Shown: positions 45,074 to 54,378, numbered from the stretch's first letter. The stretch is DNA of 64,000 nucleotides from a bacterium (GCA_021157815.1 JAGGVT010000096.1:10942-74941), one strand, 5' to 3'. The notes: generated by a model from the letters alone, not told the origin. Made by a program: numbers and translations.

Positions 45074-47626
45074 CTAGTTAATGATAATGAACCCATCTTG
45101 CATGTTAACTTTTTCCTGTTCGCCATTGATTATAACCTTGTTCACACTACCAGCAACTATCTTGACACCTGATAAATCGGATTCGCTTGTTATGCTCATT
45201 TTGGCTCCATTAACACTTATTTCAAGCGCTTCAATTGCTGCAGGAGCTGAGAATATAAGGATATCATCAATCATTAGATAATCGGCATTAAGTAGAAGAA
45301 AGACTGTTTCGGATTTTTCAATGTCACTAAGAAGCGCGATATCGCCGCGGAATTCATAATCGCCGAATTTAACTTTCTTTGTTGCATCGCCGGATTCCAT
45401 GAAAATATCTTTTCGGTTTGAGAATGATATTTCATAACCAACATTCTGCCTGCTGACACGGTCAGCGAAATCCGTTTCAAGCGGCGTGATTTCAATTTCA
45501 GGCGCGACTTTTCCCTCGTAAGGAACAAGCAAAACCTGATACTGCTTGAACGCCAATCCCTCCTGATGCAGGGAAATGTAAGGAGTTTCTACCATTCCAT
45601 CCGTTGTTGACATCGGGCCTTTGCTTTTATTAACGACAATGTCCTCATGGTTAAGGGGGACAAGCGCGATATTGGCGTCAGGATTCAGCGTATCAATACG
45701 CTTTGTTTTACTGTCAATATTAAGTTGAGTCGGCTGGAAATGCGCAAGCCAGTCGAATTCATGATATCCGCTGGTCTGGAAACTGGTTCCGTAATAGGAC
45801 GGTCCCGGCAGGAAATCCGTGATAATCCAATAGTCGGGTTTTGAAAAAATTACTCGACGGTTATGCTGAACGCCAATCCAGCGGTAGCCATCGCTCCAAG
45901 CGTCAGTGTAATCAAAATCATCCGATGTCCACCACTGCTTCAGAGTGTTAGTCGTGCATTTGCGCATGCTTCGCGAATCAATCATGACAGTATTATGCGC
46001 GATAGTCTGCTTGTACCATCTTTTTGATACGTCAGCCTCGTAAGAACCAGTCCTGCCACATTCAGTGCAGATTGGTTTTCCGAATGCCCAAATATCGAAC
46101 GAGCCAAAATCGGGATGCGAATGCCACGCCTCATCCCAGCCGAAATCGAAAAACATATACGGCGATTTCTCATCCCACGATTCACGCATAACTGACCAGC
46201 CTGTGTCGGGCAGGAGAACAGAGGTAAATGACGGCTCTTCTGATTTGATTTTGTTGTATGCCGCAAGCACTTCATCAGTATTGTCAAACTGCTCGTTCGC
46301 TGTTTTGATAACATCATCGGGATATCGCTCGGCGAAATATTTCATTGCAGGGTCATTAAATTCAAGTGCGCCTTTTATAATCGCGCGTTTGGTGAAACTG
46401 CCATCCGCTCCGATACCGCTATCACCGCATGGAACATAATTTCCCGTCGGCGGAACTATCTTAACAGCCCATAAATACATGGTTTTCCACTTTCGGTAGA
46501 ATTCATCGGGGATAAACATCCCGAGTTTTCGTACGAGCCTGACTACAGTGCGGTATTCATCCATAACACCGGTAGCGTAACCGACTGAGTTTTCGCAGTG
46601 AGTGCCGTCGTTATAGGTTTCCTTTACCATGTGCTGTTGCGACATTTTCCACGCGTGTTCGCACCAGAATTGCGATTTTTTAAACGATGGGAAATAACCG
46701 CCGATTTTCATAATCCCCTCGCACTGGGCGGTCTGCCAGTTGCTGGGCATGAATACATCATTGCATATATAGAGATATTCAGCATGTTCCAGAACTGATT
46801 TATACAAATTGAATATTTTATCTTTGCACAATTTAGGGTTATCAATCTGCGAAAGCCATCGTTCAGTTTCAGGCAGGCTTCTAGCCGGGCCTGAGGCACC
46901 AAGTGTACGCCAATATGGCATCCAGATAAAGGAGATATACGTTTTGGGCCGCTGAGCTGGCGGGCGATATGTTTCATACCAGTGGTTGTACATTTCAAGC
47001 CACGCTTCAGCATATTTAATATCATCCGTGTGGATATACGCCCGTTCGAGATAGTACATCATTCCCCATAATGAGAAGTACATCCCCGGCCTGCAATCCG
47101 GGAATTTGGGGTCTTTCATAATCTCATCCGCTTTCTCTACAGCAGCCTCGCCTGCTTCTTTTGTAACAACCCGTTCTTTAAGCTGGTATTTTTTATCGCG
47201 CTTCGCCTGATATGACAAATACTCATCCCGCGCCTTTTGGAAATCACCAGACGTAACCGCCGCCTTAACTTTCTCAAGGCCTGGATAGTCCAGATTAACC
47301 GCCTCGAAAAATTCCCTGTCCGACATCTCCGGCTTGGTGGGAGTATAGCCGTATTTCGCTTTCCACTTCGCCACAAATTCGTTGGTGTAGCGATACTTGC
47401 TGAAAAGTTTTACATCCATGTTCCAGTCGGAATCGAGTTCAATCAACGGCTCATCCACGTAGGTGATTTCCGTTGGTTCAAATGGGGACAATGCCTCCGG
47501 TGGAACAGCTACAATCTGCCCGCCATCGGCATAATCCATCGTGTAGTGAACATCCTTTTCCCTTGATAGTGAAAATCCGAAGAAAATAATCGATGCAATA
47601 AAAAGGGCTATAGCTGTTCGAGTCAT
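45074..47626 (-). CDS. Heparinase II/III-like polysaccharide lyase, Sec-secreted
   Basis: 850 residues, with AAGGAGA before the ATG. The signal peptide MTRTAIALFIASIIFFGF has no lipobox Cys, so the mature protein should be soluble in the periplasm or outside. The rest aligns with the 42487 gene along its whole length: EFFEAVNLDYPGLEKVKAAV, SNWQTAQCEGIMKIGGYFP, DGTHCENSVGYATGV, WHSHPDFGSFDIWAFGKP and TIAHNTVMIDSRSMRK. The candidate catalytic features of heparinase II/III-type lyases (the Asn/His/Tyr toroid cleft and the WHSHPDFG metal-site loop) are conserved. The pair arose by tandem duplication. Two lyases with different anchoring may act at successive stages on one polymer. Confidence 0.9.
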   Translation of the reverse strand: MTRTAIALFIASIIFFGFSLSREKDVHYTMDYADGGQIVAVPPEALSPFEPTEITYVDEPLIELDSDWNMDVKLFSKYRYTNEFVAKWKAKYGYTPTKPEMSDREFFEAVNLDYPGLEKVKAAVTSGDFQKARDEYLSYQAKRDKKYQLKERVVTKEAGEAAVEKADEIMKDPKFPDCRPGMYFSLWGMMYYLERAYIHTDDIKYAEAWLEMYNHWYETYRPPAQRPKTYISFIWMPYWRTLGASGPARSLPETERWLSQIDNPKLCKDKIFNLYKSVLEHAEYLYICNDVFMPSNWQTAQCEGIMKIGGYFPSFKKSQFWCEHAWKMSQQHMVKETYNDGTHCENSVGYATGVMDEYRTVVRLVRKLGMFIPDEFYRKWKTMYLWAVKIVPPTGNYVPCGDSGIGADGSFTKRAIIKGALEFNDPAMKYFAERYPDDVIKTANEQFDNTDEVLAAYNKIKSEEPSFTSVLLPDTGWSVMRESWDEKSPYMFFDFGWDEAWHSHPDFGSFDIWAFGKPICTECGRTGSYEADVSKRWYKQTIAHNTVMIDSRSMRKCTTNTLKQWWTSDDFDYTDAWSDGYRWIGVQHNRRVIFSKPDYWIITDFLPGPSYYGTSFQTSGYHEFDWLAHFQPTQLNIDSKTKRIDTLNPDANIALVPLNHEDIVVNKSKGPMSTTDGMVETPYISLHQEGLAFKQYQVLLVPYEGKVAPEIEITPLETDFADRVSRQNVGYEISFSNRKDIFMESGDATKKVKFGDYEFRGDIALLSDIEKSETVFLLLNADYLMIDDILIFSAPAAIEALEISVNGAKMSITSESDLSGVKIVAGSVNKVIINGEQEKVNMQDGFIIIN

Positions 47627-47649
47627 TTTTATGTCTCCTTAACAATTAT

Positions 47650-47672
47650 GAGACAGGCTATAAAAGCCTCTC
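47650..47672. repeat. Intercistronic hairpin
   Basis: AGGCT-ATAAA-AGCCT with flanking GAG/CTC pairing, in the 61-bp gap between the degenerate amidohydrolase stop and the lyase start. No T-run, so more likely an mRNA element than a terminator. Confidence 0.45.
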
Positions 47673-47687
47673 CCGATGGCATTACAA

Positions 47688-48425
47688 TTATGAAACCCCT
47701 AACAGTTTCAACAAATTGCCGCCGGCTATCATCGACTTCTCCTCATCAGATATCCCGGCGTATTGCACCGCCATCACTGATGGCTCAGGATTGAAAAGCG
47801 GAATTGACGTTCCGAACAGAAGTCGCCTTGCTGAGAATTTCGCGCAGACATCCTCTATTCCACCATGCAATTGGAACATTGATGTATCAAGATACAGATT
47901 CGATGTCTCAGATAAAAGCGCGTAAATCAGGCGGCTGAATCTAAACGGCGCTCCCGTTAAAACAACAGCAAGTCCTGTATGTTGTTTGCACAATCCATAT
48001 ATCTGATCGACGCTTGTTTCGTTATAATCGATAAACAGCGGGATGGAACGCTCCTGCAGAACACTTAGCAGAGTACCGCAACTCCATTCCGACAACGACC
48101 AGTTATGAGTTTTTGGAAAAACACGCACGGTGCGAACGCCATTTTCCAGCATTGATTCAACAATCTCCACCGGTGGAGGCATTTCACCTGTGTGATGCGG
48201 CATTACAGCCCAGCATGGATACAGGTTGCCATAATCCGCGACCTCGTCAAGAATCCAATTGTTGCCGTAAGTCGGGCTGTATTCCTTCGATGAAATATGA
48301 TAAACAAGTGCACCATCAATACCGGCTTGTTTCATCACTTTTGCCAGTTCTTTTGCGTTGTCGATATAACCCGGCAGTGGTACGGATAATTTGCCTATAC
48401 AGCAATTGGCATCGATAAATTGCAT
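47688..48425 (-). CDS. Degenerate PF04909-type amidohydrolase lacking metal ligands
   Basis: 245 residues of the amidohydrolase-2 TIM-barrel fold, recognisable by the order of segments: FIDANCCIG start, VRTVRVFP, LFIDYNE, LAVVLTGAP, NLYLDTSM, ARRLLFGTSIP and ISDEEKSMIAGGNLLKLLG end. Each metal-binding position is replaced: DxHxH is DANCC, the strand-5 His is in FIDYNE, the strand-6 His is gone in VLTGAP, and the strand-8 Asp is Thr in FGTSIP. It is unlikely to use the family's metal chemistry and may be a regulatory or scaffolding partner of an active paralogue. AGAGGTTATT precedes the ATG. Confidence 0.8.
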   Translation of the reverse strand: MQFIDANCCIGKLSVPLPGYIDNAKELAKVMKQAGIDGALVYHISSKEYSPTYGNNWILDEVADYGNLYPCWAVMPHHTGEMPPPVEIVESMLENGVRTVRVFPKTHNWSLSEWSCGTLLSVLQERSIPLFIDYNETSVDQIYGLCKQHTGLAVVLTGAPFRFSRLIYALLSETSNLYLDTSMFQLHGGIEDVCAKFSARRLLFGTSIPLFNPEPSVMAVQYAGISDEEKSMIAGGNLLKLLGVS

Positions 48426-48467
48426 AATAACCTCTTGTTGTTATAACATCATTTTAAATCTTTGAAG

Positions 48468-48487
48468 CACCACGCTAAAGCATGGTG
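48468..48487. repeat. Intercistronic hairpin CACCACGCTAAAGCATGGTG
   Basis: Near-perfect palindrome just downstream of the FucI-like gene stop on the minus strand. It is the counterpart of the hairpin at 42458-42475. Confidence 0.5.
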
Positions 48488-48494
48488 ATATTTC

Positions 48495-49892
48495 TTACGA
48501 ATTCTCAATTATCGCCAATCCATAGAGCGTGGCAAGATTGCGAAAGTCCTCTTCCAAATCGCCGTAGAATGATACTCGATGCCATCCGAAGTTGCACTCG
48601 ACATTCCAGCTGTTCAGTATCGCTTTCGCATCGGGAACCTCAACAGCGATTTTAGTCCGGCAAGCCCAGTCGATATCGACATTTCCAACCACCACTCCCT
48701 TGTGAAGCGCGAGTTTTTTATCCACCGGATGCAATTTAACTGTTGTCATTGGAAGGCCAAGCCGCGCTTTGACCTGCACGGATGCTCCTTTGCCGCATTC
48801 CGCATGGCTTCTGATAACATACGGCATGGGTGGCTCATCTGGAATCATTCTGTTCGAGCAAACACAATGAGCATAAATTACCTGATTGGATGCGGTATCA
48901 ATCACGGGGTCGGAAACAAATCCGGGAGCGCCGGTTAAATAGCGCCCCATCAGATTTGTCAGGCTTGAGAAAATATCCGCCTCGCAGATTCCCATAAGAC
49001 CATCGTTCATCAACTGAAAAAATGCCATGCACGGGTATCCGGGAAATTTATCGCGATAAACATAGTTCAAACAATCGGTGGAAACACAGGTCGCGCCGAC
49101 ATCCTCCATCGCGCTTTTTAAAGCGAGATACATAACAGCCGCCTGCAGCATTGTTTCATCATCCGGTTCAACAACCTTCTCCGCTTCTTTTTCCCATTTT
49201 GCCGCTATTTTCTTCGCTTCGGAATTGTCAACATCGTCGCAGTATTTCAGAAGTTCCTGCCCCGGTTTTAGGATTATCTCTGTTCCGAAAATATCCTTAA
49301 TGACTTTCTCCTCGCCCGGTCTCATGCCCCATTCAGATACAGCATCCATGTAGTCAAGGATTTTCGTTTCACGCATTTTACGCATGACTGTTATTAAATG
49401 CAGCGCGCGCCTTGTGTCGTTTGAATCCGATGAACTCACCAGAATCGCCGGAAGGTTATTGCGTTTAACAAAACTGTTGCAGTGCAGAAACATGCCGTCG
49501 CCGGCATATAAATTATTCAGAACAACGGTTGGTTTGCCTGTGGACAGGATATCGAATTCACAGGAGCAACCGGGTATGCACAGCGAGACAACCAGAACGC
49601 CATCAGATTGCCTTACACCATCCTGAATGTGTTTGGGAAAATCATTTAGAGATTCAGGCCCTCGGCTTTCAAGCACCTGATTAACATACCCTCCGATTTC
49701 GCATGTTCCCTTATCGTGACACGGCACCATATCGCCGCCGGTGAATTCGAATTCATCGCCGAATTCCTCGTTGAGTTTAGCCATCCATTCTTTGCTGTGA
49801 GTTTCGGGATCAAGTTGCGCGTTGGGCCATCCAGGAACGCCTATCGGTTTTTTCTCCCCTAGAAACGCTGTGTATATGCGAGTTTTTTCCAT
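48495..49892 (-). CDS. FucI/AraA-like (L-fucose isomerase C-terminal-like) family protein
   Basis: 465 residues. The C-terminal half carries the hallmark CEADIFSSLTNLMGRYLTG with PGFVSDP, as in L-fucose/L-arabinose isomerase relatives, and the metal-binding His/Asp/Glu set is expected around it (HAECGKGASVQ, DWACRTKIAVE, FGWHRVSFYGD). The N-terminal half is a divergent Rossmann-type region with many Cys. Such proteins isomerise aldoses and ketoses, usually with Mn; the specific sugar is unknown. In this block it could interconvert the lyase-derived sugar or its acid. AAGGA precedes the ATG. Confidence 0.8.
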   Translation of the reverse strand: MEKTRIYTAFLGEKKPIGVPGWPNAQLDPETHSKEWMAKLNEEFGDEFEFTGGDMVPCHDKGTCEIGGYVNQVLESRGPESLNDFPKHIQDGVRQSDGVLVVSLCIPGCSCEFDILSTGKPTVVLNNLYAGDGMFLHCNSFVKRNNLPAILVSSSDSNDTRRALHLITVMRKMRETKILDYMDAVSEWGMRPGEEKVIKDIFGTEIILKPGQELLKYCDDVDNSEAKKIAAKWEKEAEKVVEPDDETMLQAAVMYLALKSAMEDVGATCVSTDCLNYVYRDKFPGYPCMAFFQLMNDGLMGICEADIFSSLTNLMGRYLTGAPGFVSDPVIDTASNQVIYAHCVCSNRMIPDEPPMPYVIRSHAECGKGASVQVKARLGLPMTTVKLHPVDKKLALHKGVVVGNVDIDWACRTKIAVEVPDAKAILNSWNVECNFGWHRVSFYGDLEEDFRNLATLYGLAIIENS

Positions 49893-49927
49893 TTGTGTAT
49901 GTCCTTTTTACTTTCCTGAGAGATAAA

Positions 49928-51010
49928 CTATTCCTTTAAGCTCACACCAAGACCGACGCCGGTGGGCAGTTCAAGATAACCATTTTCGCAATGCTTAAAA
50001 AACGGCGCTGGATGAATAGTGTCATCCACCAGCATCTCAGGGCCTATCATCTCGCAGGCGTAATTGATGTTTGGCATCGCGATCGCAAAATGCAATCCCG
50101 CCGCTGACCCGACGCCCATCTCAGGCATGGAACCCACCAGGCAGGGAACACCCGCCGCTCTCGCAATATCGGCAACCGCACGCGAGCCACGCAATCCGCA
50201 CGGTTTCATTATTTTGATGTTGATTATATCCGTCGCTTTTCGCTTGATTAGTTCAATCGCATCCTTTATTCCGAACATGCTTTCATCCGCCATGATTGGA
50301 GTTTCCAGCTTCTCACACAGTTTAGCCATGCCATCGATATCTTCTCGTGGAAGCGGCTGCTCGATCAATTCCAGATTGTACTTCTCCATTTTTGGAAGCG
50401 TTTCGATTGCAGTATCGTAATCGTATCCCTGGTTGGCATCGACACGAAGTTTGATTTCATCGCCAATCGCGCTTCGAACCTCTTTCACGGCGTCAATGTC
50501 ACGCCCCGGGTCATTTCCAATTTTTATTTTAATTGTCTTATAGCCCTTTTGGACATACTCAACCGCTTCACTCGCAACCTCATCTATATCTCCAATTCCA
50601 ATCGCCCATGCGAGCGGGACAGTATCACGGCATTTGCCTCCAAGCATCTGATAAACAGGCTGGTTTGTGATTTTCCCAATTACGTCGTGCAGTGCAAGGT
50701 CAATAGCGGCTTTAGCGTAACTGTTGCCCTCGACTGTTTTATCCAGCAGTTCCATAATCGCGTTTATCTCAAACGGGTCAAGCCCGATTATCGCCGGAAT
50801 CAGTTTCTCTTTCAGAACCGCCTCGACACCGGTATGTGTTTCATCCGAATAGGACTGCATTGTAGCTGCTTCACCCAACCCGATTGTGCCGTCATCAGTG
50901 ATTATCCTGATAATCGCATGTTCGCATAGAGTTGTTTCCCCGCCGGCAATTACAAACGGCCTTCTGAATGGAACAGCTTTCTGCAGAATTTCCACTTTTT
51001 CGATTTTCAT
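49928..51010 (-). CDS. Enolase-superfamily enzyme (muconate-lactonizing subgroup; dipeptide epimerase or acid-sugar enzyme)
   Basis: 360 residues from the ATG at 51010, which has AGGTGG eight bases upstream and begins one base after the FAH-gene stop. Catalytic pattern of the MLE subgroup: KIKIG (Lys 161 and 163), VDANQ (Asp 191), EQPL (Glu 217), ADES (Asp 242) and IKIMKPCG (Lys 266). All Mg ligands and both acid/base Lys are present, so it should be active. Members racemise dipeptides, cycloisomerise muconates or dehydrate acid sugars; the subgroup look (KxK, ADES, IMKPCG) is closest to dipeptide epimerase, but the context of sugar and FAH genes makes acid-sugar chemistry equally possible. 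Confidence 0.88.
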   Translation of the reverse strand: MKIEKVEILQKAVPFRRPFVIAGGETTLCEHAIIRIITDDGTIGLGEAATMQSYSDETHTGVEAVLKEKLIPAIIGLDPFEINAIMELLDKTVEGNSYAKAAIDLALHDVIGKITNQPVYQMLGGKCRDTVPLAWAIGIGDIDEVASEAVEYVQKGYKTIKIKIGNDPGRDIDAVKEVRSAIGDEIKLRVDANQGYDYDTAIETLPKMEKYNLELIEQPLPREDIDGMAKLCEKLETPIMADESMFGIKDAIELIKRKATDIINIKIMKPCGLRGSRAVADIARAAGVPCLVGSMPEMGVGSAAGLHFAIAMPNINYACEMIGPEMLVDDTIHPAPFFKHCENGYLELPTGVGLGVSLKE

Positions 51011-51011
51011 A

Positions 51012-51917
51012 TTAACCACCTGAAACAACCGTATTTCTTAATGTGCCAATGCCTTCAATGGTCGCCTCGACAACATCACCGACTTCAAGCGCTGAGATTC
51101 CCTCCGGAGTGCCTGTCATAATCATGTCACCCGGCAGGAGAGTCATGTGCTTTGAGATGTATGACATCAAACTGGGAATATCGAACACCATTTTGGCGGT
51201 AGTTGATTTCTGCCGGGTTTCGCCGTTTACTTTCAATTCCATCTCGAGATTCTGTGCGTCATCGACCGCATCTTTGGGAACAACAAAGGGTCCAAGCGGA
51301 GTGAATGTGTCGAAACTTTTCGAGCGAAGCCACGGATTAACAATCTTCATGTCCCTTTCCTGCATGTCCCTTGCGGAGATATCGTTGCCGATTGTGTATC
51401 CCGCGATGTGATCATAAGCATCGGATGGTGAAATGTCCTTCGCGGTTTTTCCAATTATAATCACAAGTTCGATCTCATGGTCAAGGCGATTAACAACGGA
51501 TGGATATACAATTTCGCCTTCGTGAGGAAGCATCGATGATGTTACCTTGTCAAAAATAATCGGCTCATCGGGAACCGATAGATTACTCTCCTCCGCATGC
51601 GCCCTGTAATTCCTGCCCAGCGCGAGTATTTTCGATGGTTGAATCAGCGGAATCTCATATTTGAAATTTTCTTTGACTGTGAAACTATCCACCAGATTGT
51701 GTTTCTTGAGGAAATCGCACACTTCGGTAAATATTCCCAGTTTGAAAATGCCTTGTTTAATCATCATGTCCATCGACTGGCAGATTAGCGCGATTTGCGT
51801 TGCTTTCCTGTCGGCTAGTTCATAAGCCAGTCTGGCGCGTTGGAAATCAATAACAGCATCATCCAGCATCACGCCGATTTTCATTTCGTTGCCGGTTTTC
51901 AATCTGAATACCTTCAT
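51012..51917 (-). CDS. Fumarylacetoacetate hydrolase (FAH)-family protein
   Basis: 301 residues. FAH-fold signatures: ILALGRNYRAHAEE, PIIFDKVTSSMLPHEGEIVYP, RLDHEIELVIIIGK with the metal-binding Glu pair, GNDISARDMQ, KSFDTFTPLGPF and MIMTGTPEGI. Family members hydrolyse or decarboxylate 2,4-diketo acids and hydrate 2-oxo-dienoates; a branch completes L-rhamnonate- or L-fuconate-type acid-sugar pathways. That suits a position next to the enolase-superfamily enzyme, whose ATG is one base after this stop. AAAGGAATAACACA precedes the ATG. Metal (Mg or Mn) use is expected from the conserved acidic residues. Confidence 0.9.
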   Translation of the reverse strand: MKVFRLKTGNEMKIGVMLDDAVIDFQRARLAYELADRKATQIALICQSMDMMIKQGIFKLGIFTEVCDFLKKHNLVDSFTVKENFKYEIPLIQPSKILALGRNYRAHAEESNLSVPDEPIIFDKVTSSMLPHEGEIVYPSVVNRLDHEIELVIIIGKTAKDISPSDAYDHIAGYTIGNDISARDMQERDMKIVNPWLRSKSFDTFTPLGPFVVPKDAVDDAQNLEMELKVNGETRQKSTTAKMVFDIPSLMSYISKHMTLLPGDMIMTGTPEGISALEVGDVVEATIEGIGTLRNTVVSGG

Positions 51918-51946
51918 TGTGTTATTCCTTTTTGTTTATTTTGCAT

Positions 51947-51995
51947 GTAATCCGGGAGCTCTTCCCAAGGACCCCGGCGAAGGGACGCCGGGTTA
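51947..51995. repeat. GTAACCCGGCGTCCC-type repeat (inverted copy)
   Basis: Outer arms GTAATCCGGG and CCGGGTTAC; the right half, read in complement as GTAACCCGGCGTCCCTTCGC, matches the duplicated units at 56132-56297. Like those, it lies next to an 8-bp satellite. Confidence 0.6.
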
Positions 51996-52011
51996 CAATT
52001 CACTAATTTTC

Positions 52012-52127
52012 CAACTTACTAACCTGCCAACTTACTAACCTGCTAACCTGCTAACTTGCTAACCTACTAACCTGCTAACTTACTAACCTGCTAACTTACT
52101 AACCTACTAACCTGCTAACTTACTAAC
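52012..52127. repeat. 8-bp satellite, array 2, supplying a stop codon
   Basis: About 14 units of AACTTACT/AACCTGCT, preceded by TTTTCC as in the other arrays. The stop codon of the cyclase gene (TAG, 52123-52125) is the first satellite TAG: GGT TAG TAA GTT AGC. The array therefore directly follows, and possibly defines, the end of the protein. Confidence 0.9.
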
Positions 52128-52743
52128 CAACCATCGCTACCACTCTTGCGGGAGCGCCATCGACAGCGCGCACTTTCAATGGCAGCGCGAGAAGCTTGAT
52201 TTTATCGGCGTTTACAGCATCCAGATTCGCCAGGTTTTCAATCAGAAGCCTGTCCGCGCCAAGTACAATCAGATGCACCTCTGCGCTGAGCGGAAGATCG
52301 CTGGCGATGAATTTCGCTCCCTTGTCAACGAGCATCTGCGCGGTTTCAGGATCAAGAATTGGGAAATCCTTATAAAAGTTTCCCGTGTTCCACTGCTTGT
52401 ACCAGCCTGTGTTTATCAGGATTCCGACATCGGGCGTGATTTCCAGGTGCGACAGCATGCCGGGTGTGATATGCGAATTTTCGCCGATTCCATCCAGTTT
52501 GCATACAACACAATCGCTGACAAGCATGTTCAGCGGGACTTCATCAATTGTCATCGCACCTTCGATAAAATGCGCGGGAGCGTCAATGTGAGTCCCCGTA
52601 TGTGTCGCCATTTCAATTTTGTGAACCTGGCATTTGTCCCGTTCATACGAGCCTGTCTCCTCGCATGAAAAGGAGGCATGATAGTCGCCCCAAAAACGAG
52701 TCATGCCGTAATACAAATCTACGCTTAAATCGATAAGTTCCAT
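52123..52743 (-). CDS. Cyclase/kynurenine-formamidase-family metal hydrolase
   Basis: 206 residues, typical for the PF04199 family. Signatures: ELIDLSVDLYYGM at the start and HTGTHIDAPAHF (about 47-58), the conserved Zn/Mn-binding motif of kynurenine formamidase, isatin hydrolase and related enzymes that open cyclic amides or lactones or cleave formamides. Also ILINTGWYKQW and IASDLPLSAEVH. In an acid-sugar context a lactonase-type role is plausible. The last residues (MVG) precede a stop codon that belongs to the 8-bp satellite, so the native C-terminus may have been altered by the repeat. GGAGA precedes the ATG. Confidence 0.88.
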   Translation of the reverse strand: MELIDLSVDLYYGMTRFWGDYHASFSCEETGSYERDKCQVHKIEMATHTGTHIDAPAHFIEGAMTIDEVPLNMLVSDCVVCKLDGIGENSHITPGMLSHLEITPDVGILINTGWYKQWNTGNFYKDFPILDPETAQMLVDKGAKFIASDLPLSAEVHLIVLGADRLLIENLANLDAVNADKIKLLALPLKVRAVDGAPARVVAMVG

Positions 52744-52755
52744 TTCATTTCTCCA

Positions 52756-53577
52756 TCATGATAATTTCCCGAGATATTCATTCATCTTCTCGACATACTG
52801 CGGAAACGCTTCTTCCGGTTCAGGCAAATCAGGCTGCCAGACCTTTTCCCATTCGTACGAAAGATAGCCATCATATCCCATCGATGCAAGTATTTTCAAG
52901 GCTTTTTGAATCGGGATATCGCCTTCTCCGATAAACACCAGCTTTGCATCTTTTCCGTCAAGGATTGAATCTTTCATGTGAACGTTTTTTATATATGGAG
53001 CAAGCAGATTTGCGGACTCATCAATTGGCTCGCCTGTCCAGAAACAGTTGCTTATATCCCAGACTACACCTACCGAATCGTGATTCGTTTTTTTCATTAC
53101 TGCGGCAACAGCTTTACCGGTGAGGAAACTGTCGTGCGTTTCAAGCGCGACAATGACTCCTTTTTCCGCAGCGAAATCGCCAAGCTGGATTAGATAAGAT
53201 GCCAGTTGATTCGCGCCGTCCTCAAAAGAGATTCCATCCGGTATTGAACCACCGAAAACTCGAACCAAAGGCGCGCCAAGTTCGCTTGCCAGAGTGATAT
53301 AATCCCGCGCTTCATCAACGCTATTTTGCAATTTCTCCTGTTCCTTATGAAAAAAGCTGGCGGATGAATCGACGCTTATAATTTCAATTCCGGCATCGTT
53401 GAACATCGCGCGTGTCTTTTCAATATTGCCGCTGGAGAAATCCGGCAGATTGCGAATGTCGAGTTCATTGTCAATCCCGCGTAATTCCATGCCTGAAAAG
53501 CCATACAGTCTGGCGGATTCAATCGCTCTTTCAAGCGACCATGCGGGACATCCCAATGTGCTGAATGATAATTTCAT
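52756..53577 (-). CDS. Sugar phosphate isomerase/epimerase (xylose-isomerase-like TIM barrel)
   Basis: 273 residues from the ATG at 53577, which has AAAGGATAAAACC in front (seven codons after the longer start). TIM-barrel signatures of the AP-endonuclease-2/xylose-isomerase-like family: STLGCPAWSLERAI, YGFSGMELRG, VIVALETHDS with a metal Glu, GVVWDISNC with Asp, KNVHMKDS with His and LSYEWEK with Glu. The four carboxylate or His ligands of a divalent metal site are all there. Members include IolE, IolI and tagatose-epimerase relatives that dehydrate or epimerise inosose or ketoses. The substrate is unknown; it lies between the cyclase and GATase1-like genes with small spacings. Confidence 0.87.
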   Translation of the reverse strand: MKLSFSTLGCPAWSLERAIESARLYGFSGMELRGIDNELDIRNLPDFSSGNIEKTRAMFNDAGIEIISVDSSASFFHKEQEKLQNSVDEARDYITLASELGAPLVRVFGGSIPDGISFEDGANQLASYLIQLGDFAAEKGVIVALETHDSFLTGKAVAAVMKKTNHDSVGVVWDISNCFWTGEPIDESANLLAPYIKNVHMKDSILDGKDAKLVFIGEGDIPIQKALKILASMGYDGYLSYEWEKVWQPDLPEPEEAFPQYVEKMNEYLGKLS

Positions 53578-53610
53578 GGTTTTATCCTTTATTCGCAACG
53601 CTGTTGAAAT

Positions 53611-54378
53611 TTAATACTTCCCCGCAAGCCATTTTAACATCTGGCCCCAGAACTGCGGATAGTGCTCCCAGTCCTTGAAATCACCCGCCCAGTGCGGAGC
53701 GAAATCAGATGCGAAAGTTGCCGTCCTGCCTTTCTTATATTCCCAGCATGTAATAAACGGATCGCCGTCATATTCCGCAAGCAGTTTTGCGCCATCCTTG
53801 AGTTTCACCTGATTGTATCCGCACAGCGTGAATTCCGCACTATCCCAGGGTATCCCGGATGTTATCGGATGTTCCTTATCCACAACATTGAAGATGAAAC
53901 CGTCGGTTGCCTCGATTCGATCATCGTAAGGAGAAACCGAAACCGGCAGAATTTCCTCGACAGGAGTGTTGTGCCATCTGCCGATTGCGTTGATTCCCGC
54001 AAACGAAAGATACCCGCCGCTCATGACAAATCCGCCTCCTTTCTCGACAAACTCCTTCACCATTTTAACCCTGTCAGGTCCCAGCGGATATTCATACGGC
54101 GGCTTCAATCCTGCGTAGAATATCATCGAGTTGTAGCCGACATCGCTGAAAATCAGGACATCCCATTTCTCAAGTTCTTCCATCGATTTGGGAAACTGGT
54201 ATGGAACATCGTGAGGATTGATATGCCTCAGTTCGATATATGGCAGTGTCGCCATGGCATCCCTGAAAAAATGAGCGTTGTCGTTGTAGTTAGCCTGCTC
54301 GAAGGAATCAGCTCCGACAATATATTTGCTTAGAACTATTTCAGAGTCGCCGATATAAAGCACTTTGATTTTTTCCAT
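53611..54378 (-). CDS. Class I glutamine amidotransferase-like (PF07090-type) protein
   Basis: 255 residues. The start VLYIGDSEIV and central FVEKGGGFVMSGGYLSFAG with WHNTPVEEILPVSV are the signature layout of the PF07090 GATase1-like family; GYNQVKLKDGAKLLAEYDGDPFITC and a Trp-rich end complete it. The catalytic Cys of real glutamine amidotransferases is absent (GGYLSF where GxCxG would be), so it is not expected to hydrolyse glutamine. Members appear near carbohydrate genes in several phyla with unknown roles, sometimes as ThuA-like proteins. AAGGACAAACG precedes the ATG; a MITE-like element lies just upstream. Confidence 0.82.
   Translation of the reverse strand: MEKIKVLYIGDSEIVLSKYIVGADSFEQANYNDNAHFFRDAMATLPYIELRHINPHDVPYQFPKSMEELEKWDVLIFSDVGYNSMIFYAGLKPPYEYPLGPDRVKMVKEFVEKGGGFVMSGGYLSFAGINAIGRWHNTPVEEILPVSVSPYDDRIEATDGFIFNVVDKEHPITSGIPWDSAEFTLCGYNQVKLKDGAKLLAEYDGDPFITCWEYKKGRTATFASDFAPHWAGDFKDWEHYPQFWGQMLKWLAGKY

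Noticed and set aside
52012-52127. CRISPR or phase-variable promoter repeat
   Set aside because: The 8-bp units are contiguous satellite DNA located after a stop codon, not upstream of a gene.
53611-54378. Active glutamine amidotransferase
   Set aside because: The catalytic Cys is missing in GGYLSF; fold membership only.
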